DNA from: Comamonadaceae bacterium PBBC1
Lineage (GTDB): Bacteria > Pseudomonadota > Gammaproteobacteria > Burkholderiales > Burkholderiaceae_C
DNA length: 43,884 bases
Assembly: GCA_002256145.1 (NCBI GenBank)
Contig: NKIP01000029.1
Coordinates: 1 to 43,884 of the forward strand
Direction: 5' to 3'
A model generated the notes under the pieces. It saw only the letters and a program-made list of their open reading frames with translations, did not search any database and was not told where the DNA came from. The position numbers and the translations under genes were made by a program. Shown one piece after another: positions 25,505 to 33,213 of this stretch; within the stretch, counting starts at the first letter, position 1; each line of letters begins with the position of its first letter.

Positions 25505-25526
25505 ATTGTTCAAAATAATGAACAAT
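25505..25526. promoter_or_regulatory. Palindromic LysR-type box upstream of the regulator
   Basis: ATTGTTC (25505-25511) and GAACAAT (25520-25526) form a perfect inverted repeat with an 8-base AT spacer, containing a T-N11-A core typical of LysR-regulator binding sites. It ends six bases before the regulator's start codon, so binding there should repress the regulator's own gene. Confidence 0.7.
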
Positions 25527-25532
25527 GGCTGA

Positions 25533-26471
25533 ATGGAAGAGCAAAAAATCAACACCCTCTGGACCCACCTGCACTGGCTCAGCGTGCTGGCGCAGCAGGG
25601 CAGTTACACGGCCGCTGCCGCCCGCCTGGGCGTGAGCAAGGCCGCCATGAGCCAACGCATCGCCGAGCTGGAACGTGCGGCCAAAGTCACTCTGGTGCAG
25701 CGCACCACCCGCAGCCTGCGCCTGACCGAGGCGGGGCAGCGGCTGGTGGATGACACCCGCGCCTCGTTTGAGCAGATCGAGCAGAGCTTTGCCCAAGTGC
25801 GCGACCTGGCCGAACAGCCCAGCGGTTTGCTGCGCGTCACGGCCCCGGTGGCGCTGGCCCGCCAGCAACTGGTGCCGCTGATGGCCGCTTTTTTGAAAGA
25901 TTTTCCGGACGTGCGCATCGAACTCGACCTGTCTGACCGCCTCAGCGCCTTGGCCACCGAGGGTTACGACCTGGCCATTCGCCACACTGCCCGCACGCCC
26001 GATACCCATGTGGCTTGGGCCTTGTGTGCGACCGAATCGGTGCTGGTGGCCACTCGCGCTTACATCCGCCAACACGGCGAACCGCAAACCCCCACCGAGC
26101 TGCAGGCCCACAACTGCCTGCACTACCCCCGTTCGCAAGACACGCCCGCGTGGACCTTCGAGCCGCGTGAGCCTTCACAAGCGGGTGAACGCATCACGGT
26201 GCCTGTGAGTGGCCACTTCGCAGCCAACAACAGCGAGGCCTTGCGCGAAGCCGCGCTCACAGGTGCTGGCATCGCCCTCCTGCCCGACTTCAGCGCTCAA
26301 ACCGAATTGCGCAAGGGGCAGTTGGTGTGCGTGCTGCCCGACTGGAAGCCCGTCGGGGCCTTTGCAGAAACCATTTACGCCATCCGCCCCTACGCACCGC
26401 ATGTGCCCCGGGCCGTGGCGGCGCTGGTGTCGCATTTGAGGGCGGGGCTGGCGGTGGGGTTTGGGGTGTGA
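25533..26471 (+). CDS. LysR-family transcriptional regulator
   Basis: A 312-residue LysR regulator. The N-terminal winged helix (residues 10-70) contains [20 protein letters not shown], with the recognition helix, then [15 protein letters not shown]; the C-terminal co-inducer domain runs from about 95, with [19 protein letters not shown] typical of the CrgA/PBP2-type group. It is divergent from mmsA, the usual arrangement with the target operon, and carries a palindrome directly before its start. A branched-chain-degradation intermediate would be a sensible effector, by inference from the neighbour only. Confidence 0.92.
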   Translation: MEEQKINTLWTHLHWLSVLAQQGSYTAAAARLGVSKAAMSQRIAELERAAKVTLVQRTTRSLRLTEAGQRLVDDTRASFEQIEQSFAQVRDLAEQPSGLLRVTAPVALARQQLVPLMAAFLKDFPDVRIELDLSDRLSALATEGYDLAIRHTARTPDTHVAWALCATESVLVATRAYIRQHGEPQTPTELQAHNCLHYPRSQDTPAWTFEPREPSQAGERITVPVSGHFAANNSEALREAALTGAGIALLPDFSAQTELRKGQLVCVLPDWKPVGAFAETIYAIRPYAPHVPRAVAALVSHLRAGLAVGFGV

Positions 26472-26525
26472 TTTCCAGCCAGCGAAGAGACTTGGCACCG
26501 CTGCTTCAATGTCGCTAAGGTGAGC

Positions 26526-26852
26526 TCAATCGGATTCAGTTTGAAGCCAAGCCGGGATATCGCGCTGACCGTGCAGAACGCGCCAAACATCGATGTGGTC
26601 CGCTTTCTCGATGAAAAAAACACCATGTGGATAGCGGATCAGTGGCCAAAATCGAAGACCCGCCAGGTTCAATTCGTGGGCATAACGTGGCGATCCCGTG
26701 CCGGGGTGCCGACCGATGTGGGCATAGGCTTTTTCAAGCGCATCAATCAGACCGAGAGCAGCAGAGGGCGCACCCTCGTCTAAATAGTAGGCAACAGCTT
26801 GCTCAACATCCCGAAGGGCCAATTCTCGTGGGATGACTGGCTTTGTTTTCAA
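26526..26852 (-). CDS. parE: ParE-family toxin (type II toxin-antitoxin)
   Basis: A 108-residue RelE/ParE-superfamily toxin. It begins VIPRELALRDVEQAVAYYLD and shows the family strand region GLRFWPLIRYPHGVFFIE followed by DVWRVLHGQRDIP, close to ParE. ParE proteins poison DNA gyrase; RelE-type residues for mRNA cleavage are not evident. Its start overlaps the antitoxin stop by four bases (ATGA). Slightly longer than many ParE proteins because of an N-terminal extension. It lies convergent to lysR. Confidence 0.85.
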   Translation of the reverse strand: MKTKPVIPRELALRDVEQAVAYYLDEGAPSAALGLIDALEKAYAHIGRHPGTGSPRYAHELNLAGLRFWPLIRYPHGVFFIEKADHIDVWRVLHGQRDIPAWLQTESD

Positions 26853-27100
26853 CGGGTTGTATTGTTTGAGGTGGCCTGGTGAACCCGATCTCGCAGGTCA
26901 TCAAAGTATGTGCCACTGACCGGTAGCGTGGGGGCGGAACCCGCGCCGATCAGGAGTTTTTCACGCAATTGAAGTCGATCTTGATCCTTGCGGATCAGTT
27001 CACGCACGTACTCGCTGCTGGTGCCGTAGCCGCGTTGGCTGACTTGCAGATCCACAAAGGTCTTTAATGTTTCAGGCAGGGAAATGTTCATGGTGCTCAT
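26849..27100 (-). CDS. parD: ParD-family antitoxin
   Basis: An 83-residue antitoxin. The N-terminal ribbon-helix-helix reads MNISLPETLKTFVDLQVSQR followed by GYGTSSEYVRELIRKDQ, the ParD/CopG signature; the flexible C-terminal half (about 50-83) would wrap the toxin. It is the first gene of the pair, as is usual. Two in-frame ATGs (27100 and 27091) are possible and neither has a clear ribosome-binding sequence. A direct repeat upstream may be the autoregulatory site. Confidence 0.88.
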   Translation of the reverse strand: MSTMNISLPETLKTFVDLQVSQRGYGTSSEYVRELIRKDQDRLQLREKLLIGAGSAPTLPVSGTYFDDLRDRVHQATSNNTTR

Positions 27101-27118
27101 GTGGAAAGCTTAGTGAGT

Positions 27119-27135
27119 TTGGCAAAAATTGGCAA
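27119..27135. promoter_or_regulatory. Direct repeat upstream of parD, candidate operator
   Basis: TTGGCAA-AAA-TTGGCAA (27119-27135) is a perfect 7-base direct repeat with a 3-base spacer, 19 bases ahead of the antitoxin start on the minus strand. Ribbon-helix-helix antitoxins commonly bind such tandem half-sites. No clear -35/-10 pair was assigned. Confidence 0.45.
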
Positions 27136-27231
27136 GATGCGTGAAGACCCTTGGATCTTTGAACCCAAACTGAGCAAATGATGGGCCACTTCGTGTTTCA
27201 TTGAATGAGGTGGTTGAAGCGGCGCGTGAGG

Positions 27232-28133
27232 TCAGATGCTGAGTTGGATCTGCCCATTAGCCAGCGCCCGTTTGGCATCGTCTTGCCCCAGCGCAAACGC
27301 ATCGTCCACCGTGGTGCCCGGGCGGCAATCCCATGTGGACACGGGCACCTTGCGGCTGGGTTGCCAGTAGGTGCGTCCGTGCACCTCAAAGAGTGACGGT
27401 TTGTCGGGGTAGTGGCGCGTCAGCAAGACCAGGGTGGATGCTTTTTCACTGGCGGTTTGAGCCGGGATCGGCGCGTTGTCGGTGTATCCGCCGTCAAAAG
27501 CCCACCCACCTTGCAGAAGAACGCCGGATATGAACGGCGGTGCAGCGGCTGCGGCCTGCAGTGTGATTAGAGCTTCTTTTGCCGTTCTGCAGTCTTGTAG
27601 ATCGAAAAATGCCTGTTTCAAACCCATGAACCGGGGCAGGGCCGGGTGGATGTTGTGAAACAGTTTTTTGTCCAACAGATAGGCCAAAGTGCCAGCCGCC
27701 ACGCTGCCCGCCAAGCCAAGCCAAGCCAAGCCAAGCCAAGCCCTCGGGCCGGGCGCGTCACTGCCACCCGCAAACGGCTTGAGGCCGATTTGAGGGCTTT
27801 GAAATTGCCTTCGTTGACGAAAGCAGCCAGCCACGCGGGGTAAACCGTTTGGTGGGCGAAGTTCAGTTGAAGCCACATTAAGCCGTGCCAGTCAAACAGT
27901 TGGGCGTTGGCGGCATACAGCCGCTGACAGGCCTGAAGGGCTGTGGCTGTGGCTGTGCTGCCTGTCAAAAAAGACGCTGCAATCGCTGCCCCTGCGCTGG
28001 TGCCGACCAACGAGGCGGGCAAGCGTGCACCGTACACCTGCAATTGCGTCAGCAGACCGGCTTGCCACCAGCACCGGTTGCCGCCGCCCGCAAAAGCCAG
28101 GGTCTGGATGTTTGAAAAGTTCAGGGTTTGCAT
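27232..28133 (-). pseudogene. Patatin-like phospholipase, split by a pentanucleotide tract (probably phase-OFF)
   Basis: Two overlapping frames together make one patatin-like lipid acyl hydrolase. The first (28133 down to a stop at 27618, 171 codons) holds the oxyanion-hole motif AGGGNR (15-20) and the nucleophile elbow GTSAG with Ser46; the second (open from upstream to 27232) holds the remainder, including the catalytic-dyad Asp in FDGGYTDNAPI. They cross at six CCAAG repeats (27711-27740). With six copies the upstream frame leaves the conserved frame (reading LAWRAAWRLALW). Removing one unit (or adding two) joins the frames into a protein of about 298 residues, the size expected for a small patatin. 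I interpret it as a phase-variable gene currently off; a simple sequencing slip or ordinary decay is the alternative. Confidence 0.82.
27711..27740. repeat. Pentanucleotide simple sequence repeat (CCAAG)6
   Basis: Six perfect tandem copies of CCAAG (CTTGG on the coding minus strand), followed by a partial CC. Read in the gene it encodes a repeating L-G-L-A-W peptide. Because five is not a multiple of three, each gain or loss changes the downstream frame. It sits inside the coding region of the patatin-like gene. Confidence 0.95.
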
Positions 28134-28287
28134 GCGTTTTAATTAAATAAATAAGTATTCTATGAAGCTGTCGTCCATCAGGCCTCACCCAGAAATTCTG
28201 GCGCATGGTGGCAGATGATTGGGTCCCTTTTTCCGTGAAGCGCAAATGGGTGCCTGACCGGTGGTTCACTTAGAAAAGGAGGGAGTG

Positions 28288-28800
28288 ATGCGAATTCGTC
28301 ATGCAGAGCCTGAAGATGCCAAGGCCGTGGCTGAAATCCATGTCGAGGCATGGCAGGTCGCCTATGTGGATATCTTTCCTGAAGAATTTTTGAAATCCTT
28401 GACGGTGGCGTCGCGGCAGGCATTCTGGGCACAGTTTCTGAAAGAGAAACAAGGTCATTTGCAAGTGGCCATCGACGGTGATCGCCTGTTGGGCTGGATC
28501 AATACCGGGCCTTGTCGTGATCCGGATGCAGCCAAGGGGGATGCCGAAATCTGGGCCTTGTATGCATCGCCTGCTGTCTGGTCTAGAGGTGTGGGGCGTC
28601 AGTTGTGGTGGGCGGCTCAAACCACCTTGCGTGAACAAGCTTTTCGCCGCTGTTGCTTGTGGGTTCTGGCACAAAACACCCGGGCGATGCGTTTTTACCA
28701 AGCGGCCGGGTTTGAGCGGGATGCGGTTCCTGCAAGAACGCTGGAGCTGGGCGGCGTGAAAGTGGAAGAAATCCGCCTATCCTGCAATCTGCAGGTTTAG
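28288..28800 (+). CDS. GNAT-family N-acetyltransferase
   Basis: A 170-residue acetyl-CoA-dependent acyltransferase. Motifs: MRIRHAEPEDAKAVAEIHVE at the N-terminus, central strands EIWALYASPAVWSRGVGRQL, where RGVGRQL is the pyrophosphate-binding R/QxxGxG/A loop, then NTRAMRFYQAAGFE, the typical C-terminal GNAT motif. AAAGGAGG stands correctly ahead of the ATG at 28288, better than an in-frame GTG at 28261. Substrate unknown. Divergent from the patatin-like gene. Confidence 0.9.
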   Translation: MRIRHAEPEDAKAVAEIHVEAWQVAYVDIFPEEFLKSLTVASRQAFWAQFLKEKQGHLQVAIDGDRLLGWINTGPCRDPDAAKGDAEIWALYASPAVWSRGVGRQLWWAAQTTLREQAFRRCCLWVLAQNTRAMRFYQAAGFERDAVPARTLELGGVKVEEIRLSCNLQV

Positions 28801-29086
28801 AAACCCCCCAGAACAAGCGCTTGTTGAGCAAATCCTCCTGGCACTGACTTGCCAGGATTTGGCGTGCACTTGCGTGCGCGTCCATTTTGTAGGCCCATTT
28901 TGCGCACCATGGCCGCCTGCTTTGAGCCAGCCTGAATGCCATGAGCTACCGCGCCGAAACAAATGGCAGAACAATTTGAGTTCTTTGGACATAATTAATG
29001 ATTCAAAGAACATCAAAGCAGCATGGATCAGGCTTCAAAGGCCGACGGTCATTCGCACGCTGCAAGGCTCAATCGGGGGAGGCGGA
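28801..29086. promoter_or_regulatory. Spacer with palindromes ahead of the Bug-type gene
   Basis: AACAAGCGCTTGTT (28812-28825) is a perfect 14-bp palindrome just after the GNAT stop. Further on GTTCTTTG (28980-28987) and CAAAGAAC (29004-29011) form an inverted repeat with a 16-base AT-rich spacer, in the promoter region of the following gene. No coding region with support is seen in these 286 bases. Confidence 0.4.
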
Positions 29087-30100
29087 ATGCGGCGGCGTGA
29101 TTTTGTTCAAAAACTGGCAGCCTTGGGCCTGGGTTGCAGCCTGGGGGCGCCTGTCCTGACCAGGGGGGCAAACAGTCCAACACATGACCTGGAGGGGATT
29201 GAACTGGTGGTGCCTTTTGGTGCCAATGGCATCACCAGTCAGGTGGCCCGGTACTTCCAAGTGGCGCTGTCCAACATGACCGGTTTGCCTGTCCAAGTGG
29301 CGCACCAGCATGGGTATACCGGCATGAAGGCGGTGGAGTATGCCGAGCGTCACAGCCGTCCACAGCGCCCCAGTCTATTGATTGCAGGGGCGGTCGTCAG
29401 TACGGCGGGGGTGGTGGCCAGCCCGATGCACAACGTGCGAGCGGTCGATCAGTTCCGCTATGTGGCGTCTCTTTACCGTGATGATCCTGTCTTGATTGCG
29501 CGTCAAGAAACTGTCGCAACGCTGGATGATTTGAAGCGTGTGCCATTGGCCAGTCGAAAGTGCGGAATTTCGGGGGTGGGCGCTGCCGGGCATTTGTTTT
29601 CGGAAATGATTTCCCGATTGGCGCAGCCATTGGGCACCTACATGGTCACGCAGGGCGATGCCAATGCGATTGAGCGTGTGTTGAGTGGTGAGCTGACGAC
29701 GGCGATGGTGGACAAAGGCTCGTGTCATCGCTATCTGGACCGAGGCCTGAGTTTTCTGGTCAACATTGGCGATGGGCCGGTGATGAACCACAGAAACCAA
29801 GCGGTTGTCACGCTCTCGCAGTTGCTGGGCAACAGACTGAAGGGCTCATTTTTTTACTATTCCTGGGATGCCGTTTTGGCACCAACCAATGTGCCGACGA
29901 CACTGATTGAGTCCTTGGCATTGGATTTTCAAAAAATCATGGCCATGCAGGAATACCGCGCATTCAGAGGAGAGCGTGGTTTGGCAGCGTTGAATTTGTC
30001 GGAGCGGGATTTTTCGCGATTCGTTGCTCAGCAGAGAAAAGTGTGGGAGCAGGCGGTCGAGTTCTTTAACATCAACGCGGAAGAAGCTTTTAGCGGGTGA
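29087..30100 (+). CDS. Bug/TctC-family periplasmic binding protein (orphan)
   Basis: A 337-residue periplasmic solute-binding protein of the tripartite tricarboxylate/Bug family, which is greatly expanded in Burkholderiales. It begins MRRRDFVQKLAALGLGCSLG, a twin-arginine-like signal. The Bug core shows ELVVPFGANGITSQVARYFQ and the later AAGHLFSEMISRL; it is more divergent than usual (the normal PFPPGGxxDxxAR is reduced to PFGANGITSQVAR). The start at 29087 has GGGGGAGG ahead. No TctA/TctB genes accompany it, as is usual for Bug proteins. The ligand is unknown. Confidence 0.8.
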   Translation: MRRRDFVQKLAALGLGCSLGAPVLTRGANSPTHDLEGIELVVPFGANGITSQVARYFQVALSNMTGLPVQVAHQHGYTGMKAVEYAERHSRPQRPSLLIAGAVVSTAGVVASPMHNVRAVDQFRYVASLYRDDPVLIARQETVATLDDLKRVPLASRKCGISGVGAAGHLFSEMISRLAQPLGTYMVTQGDANAIERVLSGELTTAMVDKGSCHRYLDRGLSFLVNIGDGPVMNHRNQAVVTLSQLLGNRLKGSFFYYSWDAVLAPTNVPTTLIESLALDFQKIMAMQEYRAFRGERGLAALNLSERDFSRFVAQQRKVWEQAVEFFNINAEEAFSG

Positions 30101-30180
30101 GCCCATAAAGAAAAGTACGAGCGTAGACGCAAATTCATGGCGCTGTGAGGTTTGATATCAGTAACTTGTAACATCGGTAG

Positions 30181-30564
30181 ATGCTGACTTCTCTCAAAAA
30201 CTGGGCACGCCGCATCAAGCGCGATGGCGTGATGTTGTGGTTCGCATGCCGTGATCCACGCACACCTTGGTGGCTCAAGGGGCTGGCTTTTTTGGTGGTG
30301 GCTTATGCACTCAGCCCGATTGATCTGGTGCCTGATTTCATTCCAGTGCTGGGTTTTGTGGACGATGTGATGTTGCTGCCTGTGTTGATTTGGCTCATCG
30401 TGCGCCACTTACCCGAGCACATCGCCAGCGATTGTCGTCAGCAGGCCGATGACTGGATGAGTGTGCGCAAGACCAAGCCGGTCAGCCAGGCGGGCATCGT
30501 GCTGGTCTTGCTGGTGTGGATTGGCGTGGCTTGGGGCTCATGGTGCTACTTTATGCCGCACTGA
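30181..30564 (+). CDS. YkvA-family (DUF1232) membrane protein
   Basis: A 127-residue protein with a DUF1232 core: TPWWLKGLAFLVVAYALSPI then DLVPDFIPVLGFVDDVMLL, the conserved SPIDLxPDFIPxxGxxDD motif. A second transmembrane segment (IVLVLLVWIGVAWGSWCYFM) closes the protein. The family function is unestablished. A TTTGATATCA motif lies 21 bases upstream. It is convergent with marC (3 bases between stops). Confidence 0.88.
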   Translation: MLTSLKNWARRIKRDGVMLWFACRDPRTPWWLKGLAFLVVAYALSPIDLVPDFIPVLGFVDDVMLLPVLIWLIVRHLPEHIASDCRQQADDWMSVRKTKPVSQAGIVLVLLVWIGVAWGSWCYFMPH

Positions 30565-30567
30565 TCG

Positions 30568-31206
30568 TTACACCCCCCGCGCCAGCACCGGAAACAGCTT
30601 GTGCAGGCCATCCGCCATCACCTCAACGGCCAGTGCGGCCAGAATCAAGCCCATCAGCCGGGTCATGACGTTGATGCCGGTTTTGCCCAAGATGCGGGCA
30701 ATCGGGGTGGCCAAAGAAAAGCACACGGCGGTCGCCAGCGCAATCACCACGCCGTAGCCGACCAGGGTGCCGAGTTGGGCGAAATTCTTGGCCTTTTCGG
30801 CATAAATCACCACGGTGGACATGGTGGCCGGGCCGGTCAACAGGGGGATGGTCAGTGGCACCACGGCAATGCTGGCACCGACGGCCGCTTTGGCTTCGGC
30901 GTCGTGCACTTCGTCGGCGTTGGCGCGGGATTCAGCAGGTTGGGCGTTGAGCATCGACAAGGCGGACGTGAGCAAGAGCATGCCGCCGCCCACCTGGAAG
31001 CTGGCCAGCGAGATGCCGAAGAACTCCAGAATTTGCAGGCCCAGCAAGGCGCTGGCAGCGATCACCACAAAGGCAGAAAAGGACGACACCCAAATCGTTT
31101 TCTTGCGTTGTGCCCGACTGAAGCCCTGGGTGTAGTGAATGAAGAAAGGAACAATGGCCAGCGGGTTGACGATGGCCAGCAGGGTGATGAGTGGTTTGAA
31201 GTCCAT
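30568..31206 (-). CDS. MarC-family integral membrane protein
   Basis: A 212-residue protein (213 if the GTG at 31209 is used) with six hydrophobic helices. Family stretches: PLITLLAIVNPLAIVPFFIH, GLQILEFFGISLASFQVGGG and VPLTIPLLTGPATMSTVVIY, the two repeats of MarC/UPF0056 proteins. Earlier claims linking MarC to multiple antibiotic resistance were not supported; its role is unknown. It lies convergent to the YkvA-like gene and just downstream of the MaoC-like gene on the same strand. Confidence 0.92.
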   Translation of the reverse strand: MDFKPLITLLAIVNPLAIVPFFIHYTQGFSRAQRKKTIWVSSFSAFVVIAASALLGLQILEFFGISLASFQVGGGMLLLTSALSMLNAQPAESRANADEVHDAEAKAAVGASIAVVPLTIPLLTGPATMSTVVIYAEKAKNFAQLGTLVGYGVVIALATAVCFSLATPIARILGKTGINVMTRLMGLILAALAVEVMADGLHKLFPVLARGV

Positions 31207-31225
31207 CACCCGATTGTGCTCCGCC

Positions 31226-31687
31226 TCAGGCTGCCGGCGTACGCCTTCTGAACATGCCCCAGCCTTCCATGTGCAGCACTTTGTCGCCGTGCTGGTTGAA
31301 CATCTCCCACAGGTTGCGCGTCATGCCCACATCCGGGCGCTTGCCCATGGGTTTGGTCTCCAGCATGGTGCTTTGCAGGCGCAAGGTGTCGCCGGGGTAC
31401 ACGGGTTTGAGCCACTTGATGCCTTCCAGGCCCGGTGAGCCCAGGCTGGAGGTTTCGCACAGGAAGTTGGTCACCATCAGCCGCATGGCCATCGAGCAGG
31501 TGTGCCAGCCACTGGCCGACAGAGCGCCAAACACCGAGGCCTGGGCCGCTTCGTCGTTCAGGTGAAAGGGTTGGGGGTCAAATTGGGTGGCAAAGGCGAT
31601 GATTTCTTCTCGGGTGGGCGTGATGGTGCCCAGGTCGCGCACCTGACCGGGGGCGAAGTCTTCCCAGTAATACTTGATCTGTGCCAT
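31226..31687 (-). CDS. MaoC-family (R)-specific hydratase-like protein
   Basis: A 153-residue hot-dog-fold protein. It shows TPTREEIIAFATQFDPQPFH followed by LNDEAA, the MaoC/R-hydratase motif with the catalytic Asp (in FDPQPFH) and His, then FGALSASGWHTCSMAMRLM and the C-terminal GIKWLKPVYPGDTLRL. It should hydrate or dehydrate an acyl-thioester. Its ATG overlaps the stop of the upstream SDR gene (TGATG), so the two are translated together: a reductase and a hydratase, as in an acyl-CoA reduction or degradation step. Confidence 0.9.
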   Translation of the reverse strand: MAQIKYYWEDFAPGQVRDLGTITPTREEIIAFATQFDPQPFHLNDEAAQASVFGALSASGWHTCSMAMRLMVTNFLCETSSLGSPGLEGIKWLKPVYPGDTLRLQSTMLETKPMGKRPDVGMTRNLWEMFNQHGDKVLHMEGWGMFRRRTPAA

Positions 31688-32433
31688 CAGCGGCCTCCCG
31701 AGATGTCCAGAAAGCTCATGGTGGTGTAGCTGGCGCTGTCTGACAAGAGCCACACAATCCCCTCGGCCACTTCTTGGGCGGTGCCACCACGTTGGGCGGG
31801 CACCAAGTGTTGCAGTTCTTTCACGCGGTTGGGCAGGCCGCCCGAGGCGTGGATCTCGGTTTCGATCAGGCCCGGGCGCACGGCGTTGACACGGATGCCT
31901 TCGGCGGCCACCTCTTTGGCCAAGCCGATGGTGAAGGCGTCGATCGCGCCCTTGGCGGCGGCGTAGTCCACGTACTGGCCAGGCGCTCCCAAGCGCGAGG
32001 CGGCACTCGACACGTTGACGATGCTGCCGCCTTCGCCGCCGTGTTGTGTGCTCATGCGGCGCACGGCTTCGCGGGCGCAAATCAGGCTGCCGATCACGTT
32101 GATGTCGAACATGCGCTTCCAGCGGGCCACGCTCATTTCGTCGACGCGGGCTTTGACGTCGACCACGCCTGCGTTGTTGACCAGACCGGTCAGGCGGCCG
32201 AATTTGGCGTCGATGTGCTCAAACATGCGCAGCACCTGGTCTTCTTCGGCCACGTCGGCTTGCACCGACATGGCTTGACCGCCCATGGCGCGGATCTGGC
32301 GCACCACTTCGTCGGCGGCCAGTGAGTTGGCGGTGTAGTTCACGGCCACTGACCAACCATTTTGGGCTGCCAAAAGGGCGGTGGCGGCCCCGATACCCCG
32401 GCTGCCGCCCGTCACCAACAAGACCTTGTTCAT
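31687..32433 (-). CDS. Short-chain dehydrogenase/reductase (FabG-like)
   Basis: A 248-residue NAD(P)-dependent SDR of the classical type. The cofactor motif is VTGGSRGIG near the N-terminus; NNAG (LTGLVNNAGVVD) follows; the catalytic Ser is in SIVNVSSAAS and Tyr/Lys in YVDYAAAKGA. Basic residues after the glycine motif are not decisive for NADPH. CAGGAG precedes the ATG. Operon with the MaoC-like gene, and divergent from the isomerase gene across a 77-base promoter region with a palindrome. Confidence 0.93.
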   Translation of the reverse strand: MNKVLLVTGGSRGIGAATALLAAQNGWSVAVNYTANSLAADEVVRQIRAMGGQAMSVQADVAEEDQVLRMFEHIDAKFGRLTGLVNNAGVVDVKARVDEMSVARWKRMFDINVIGSLICAREAVRRMSTQHGGEGGSIVNVSSAASRLGAPGQYVDYAAAKGAIDAFTIGLAKEVAAEGIRVNAVRPGLIETEIHASGGLPNRVKELQHLVPAQRGGTAQEVAEGIVWLLSDSASYTTMSFLDISGGR

Positions 32434-32460
32434 CGTGTGTCTCCTGCAAAAATAGTTTGT

Positions 32461-32476
32461 TGCGGTTACAACCGCA
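32461..32476. promoter_or_regulatory. Palindrome in the divergent SDR / isomerase promoter region
   Basis: TGCGGTT-AC-AACCGCA (32461-32476) is a perfect 7-bp inverted repeat with a 2-base spacer, centred in the 77 bases between two divergent starts. A single operator controlling both genes is likely; the regulator is not encoded nearby. Confidence 0.55.
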
Positions 32477-32510
32477 TCTGCAAAGATTACACAACACACA
32501 AGGAGACAGC

Positions 32511-33113
32511 ATGGGTCGCACAGTGGACTATTACCTCGCCCCCCAAAGCCCCTGGGCTTATTTGGGTCACCAACGTCTGGCCGACATCGTGCAGCGCACA
32601 GGAGCCACCGTGCGGGTGATGCCCATTGACTTGGGGGGCAAGGTGTTCCCGATTTCGGGCGGCTTGCCCTTGGGTCAACGTGCGCCGCAGCGTCAGGCTT
32701 ACCGTTTGGTGGAGTTGCAGCGCTTCAGTGCACACCTGAATGCGCCGCTGAACCTCAAGCCAAAGTACTTCCCTGTTGGGGGCGATGATGCGGCCCGTCT
32801 CATCATTGCCGCGGAGCTGGCGCAAGGTGCCCCATCGGCCATGAAGGTGGCGGGGGCCATTTTGGCAGCTTGCTGGGCGCAAGAGCGCAACATTGCCGAC
32901 GATAAAGTTTTGACCCAGTTGTTGAGCGAGCAGGGCTTGCCCGCCGCATTACTGGAGCAATCGCACAGCCAAGCCGTGCAAGAGCGTTACGAGACGTATA
33001 CCCAGGCGGCCATTGATGTGGGCGTATTCGGTGCGCCAAGTTACGTGATCGACGGCGAGATTTTTTGGGGCCAGGATCGTCTCGACTTTGTCGAGCGCGT
33101 TTTGAGCCGTTGA
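32511..33113 (+). CDS. 2-hydroxychromene-2-carboxylate isomerase-like protein (DsbA-like fold)
   Basis: A 200-residue protein of the kappa-class GST/DsbA-like family, to which NahD-type 2-hydroxychromene-2-carboxylate isomerases belong. It begins VDYYLAPQSPWAYLGHQRLA (family S-P-xx-Y-L-G motif with the catalytic Ser region) and ends GVFGAPSYVIDGEIFWGQDR, the cis-Pro GAPSYVIDGE motif. AAGGAG lies ahead of the ATG. In characterised pathways it acts in naphthalene-type degradation using glutathione; a wider GSH-dependent role is also possible. Head of a plus-strand pair with a dienelactone hydrolase. Confidence 0.88.
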   Translation: MGRTVDYYLAPQSPWAYLGHQRLADIVQRTGATVRVMPIDLGGKVFPISGGLPLGQRAPQRQAYRLVELQRFSAHLNAPLNLKPKYFPVGGDDAARLIIAAELAQGAPSAMKVAGAILAACWAQERNIADDKVLTQLLSEQGLPAALLEQSHSQAVQERYETYTQAAIDVGVFGAPSYVIDGEIFWGQDRLDFVERVLSR

Positions 33114-33213
33114 CAAGGACCCAGGGCGATGCGTGCGCAGGCCCATCACACAAACCGTTCAGTGCTCTTGAGCATGGACCGATTCCATTTGCAAAACTCA
33201 CCAAGGAAAATTC

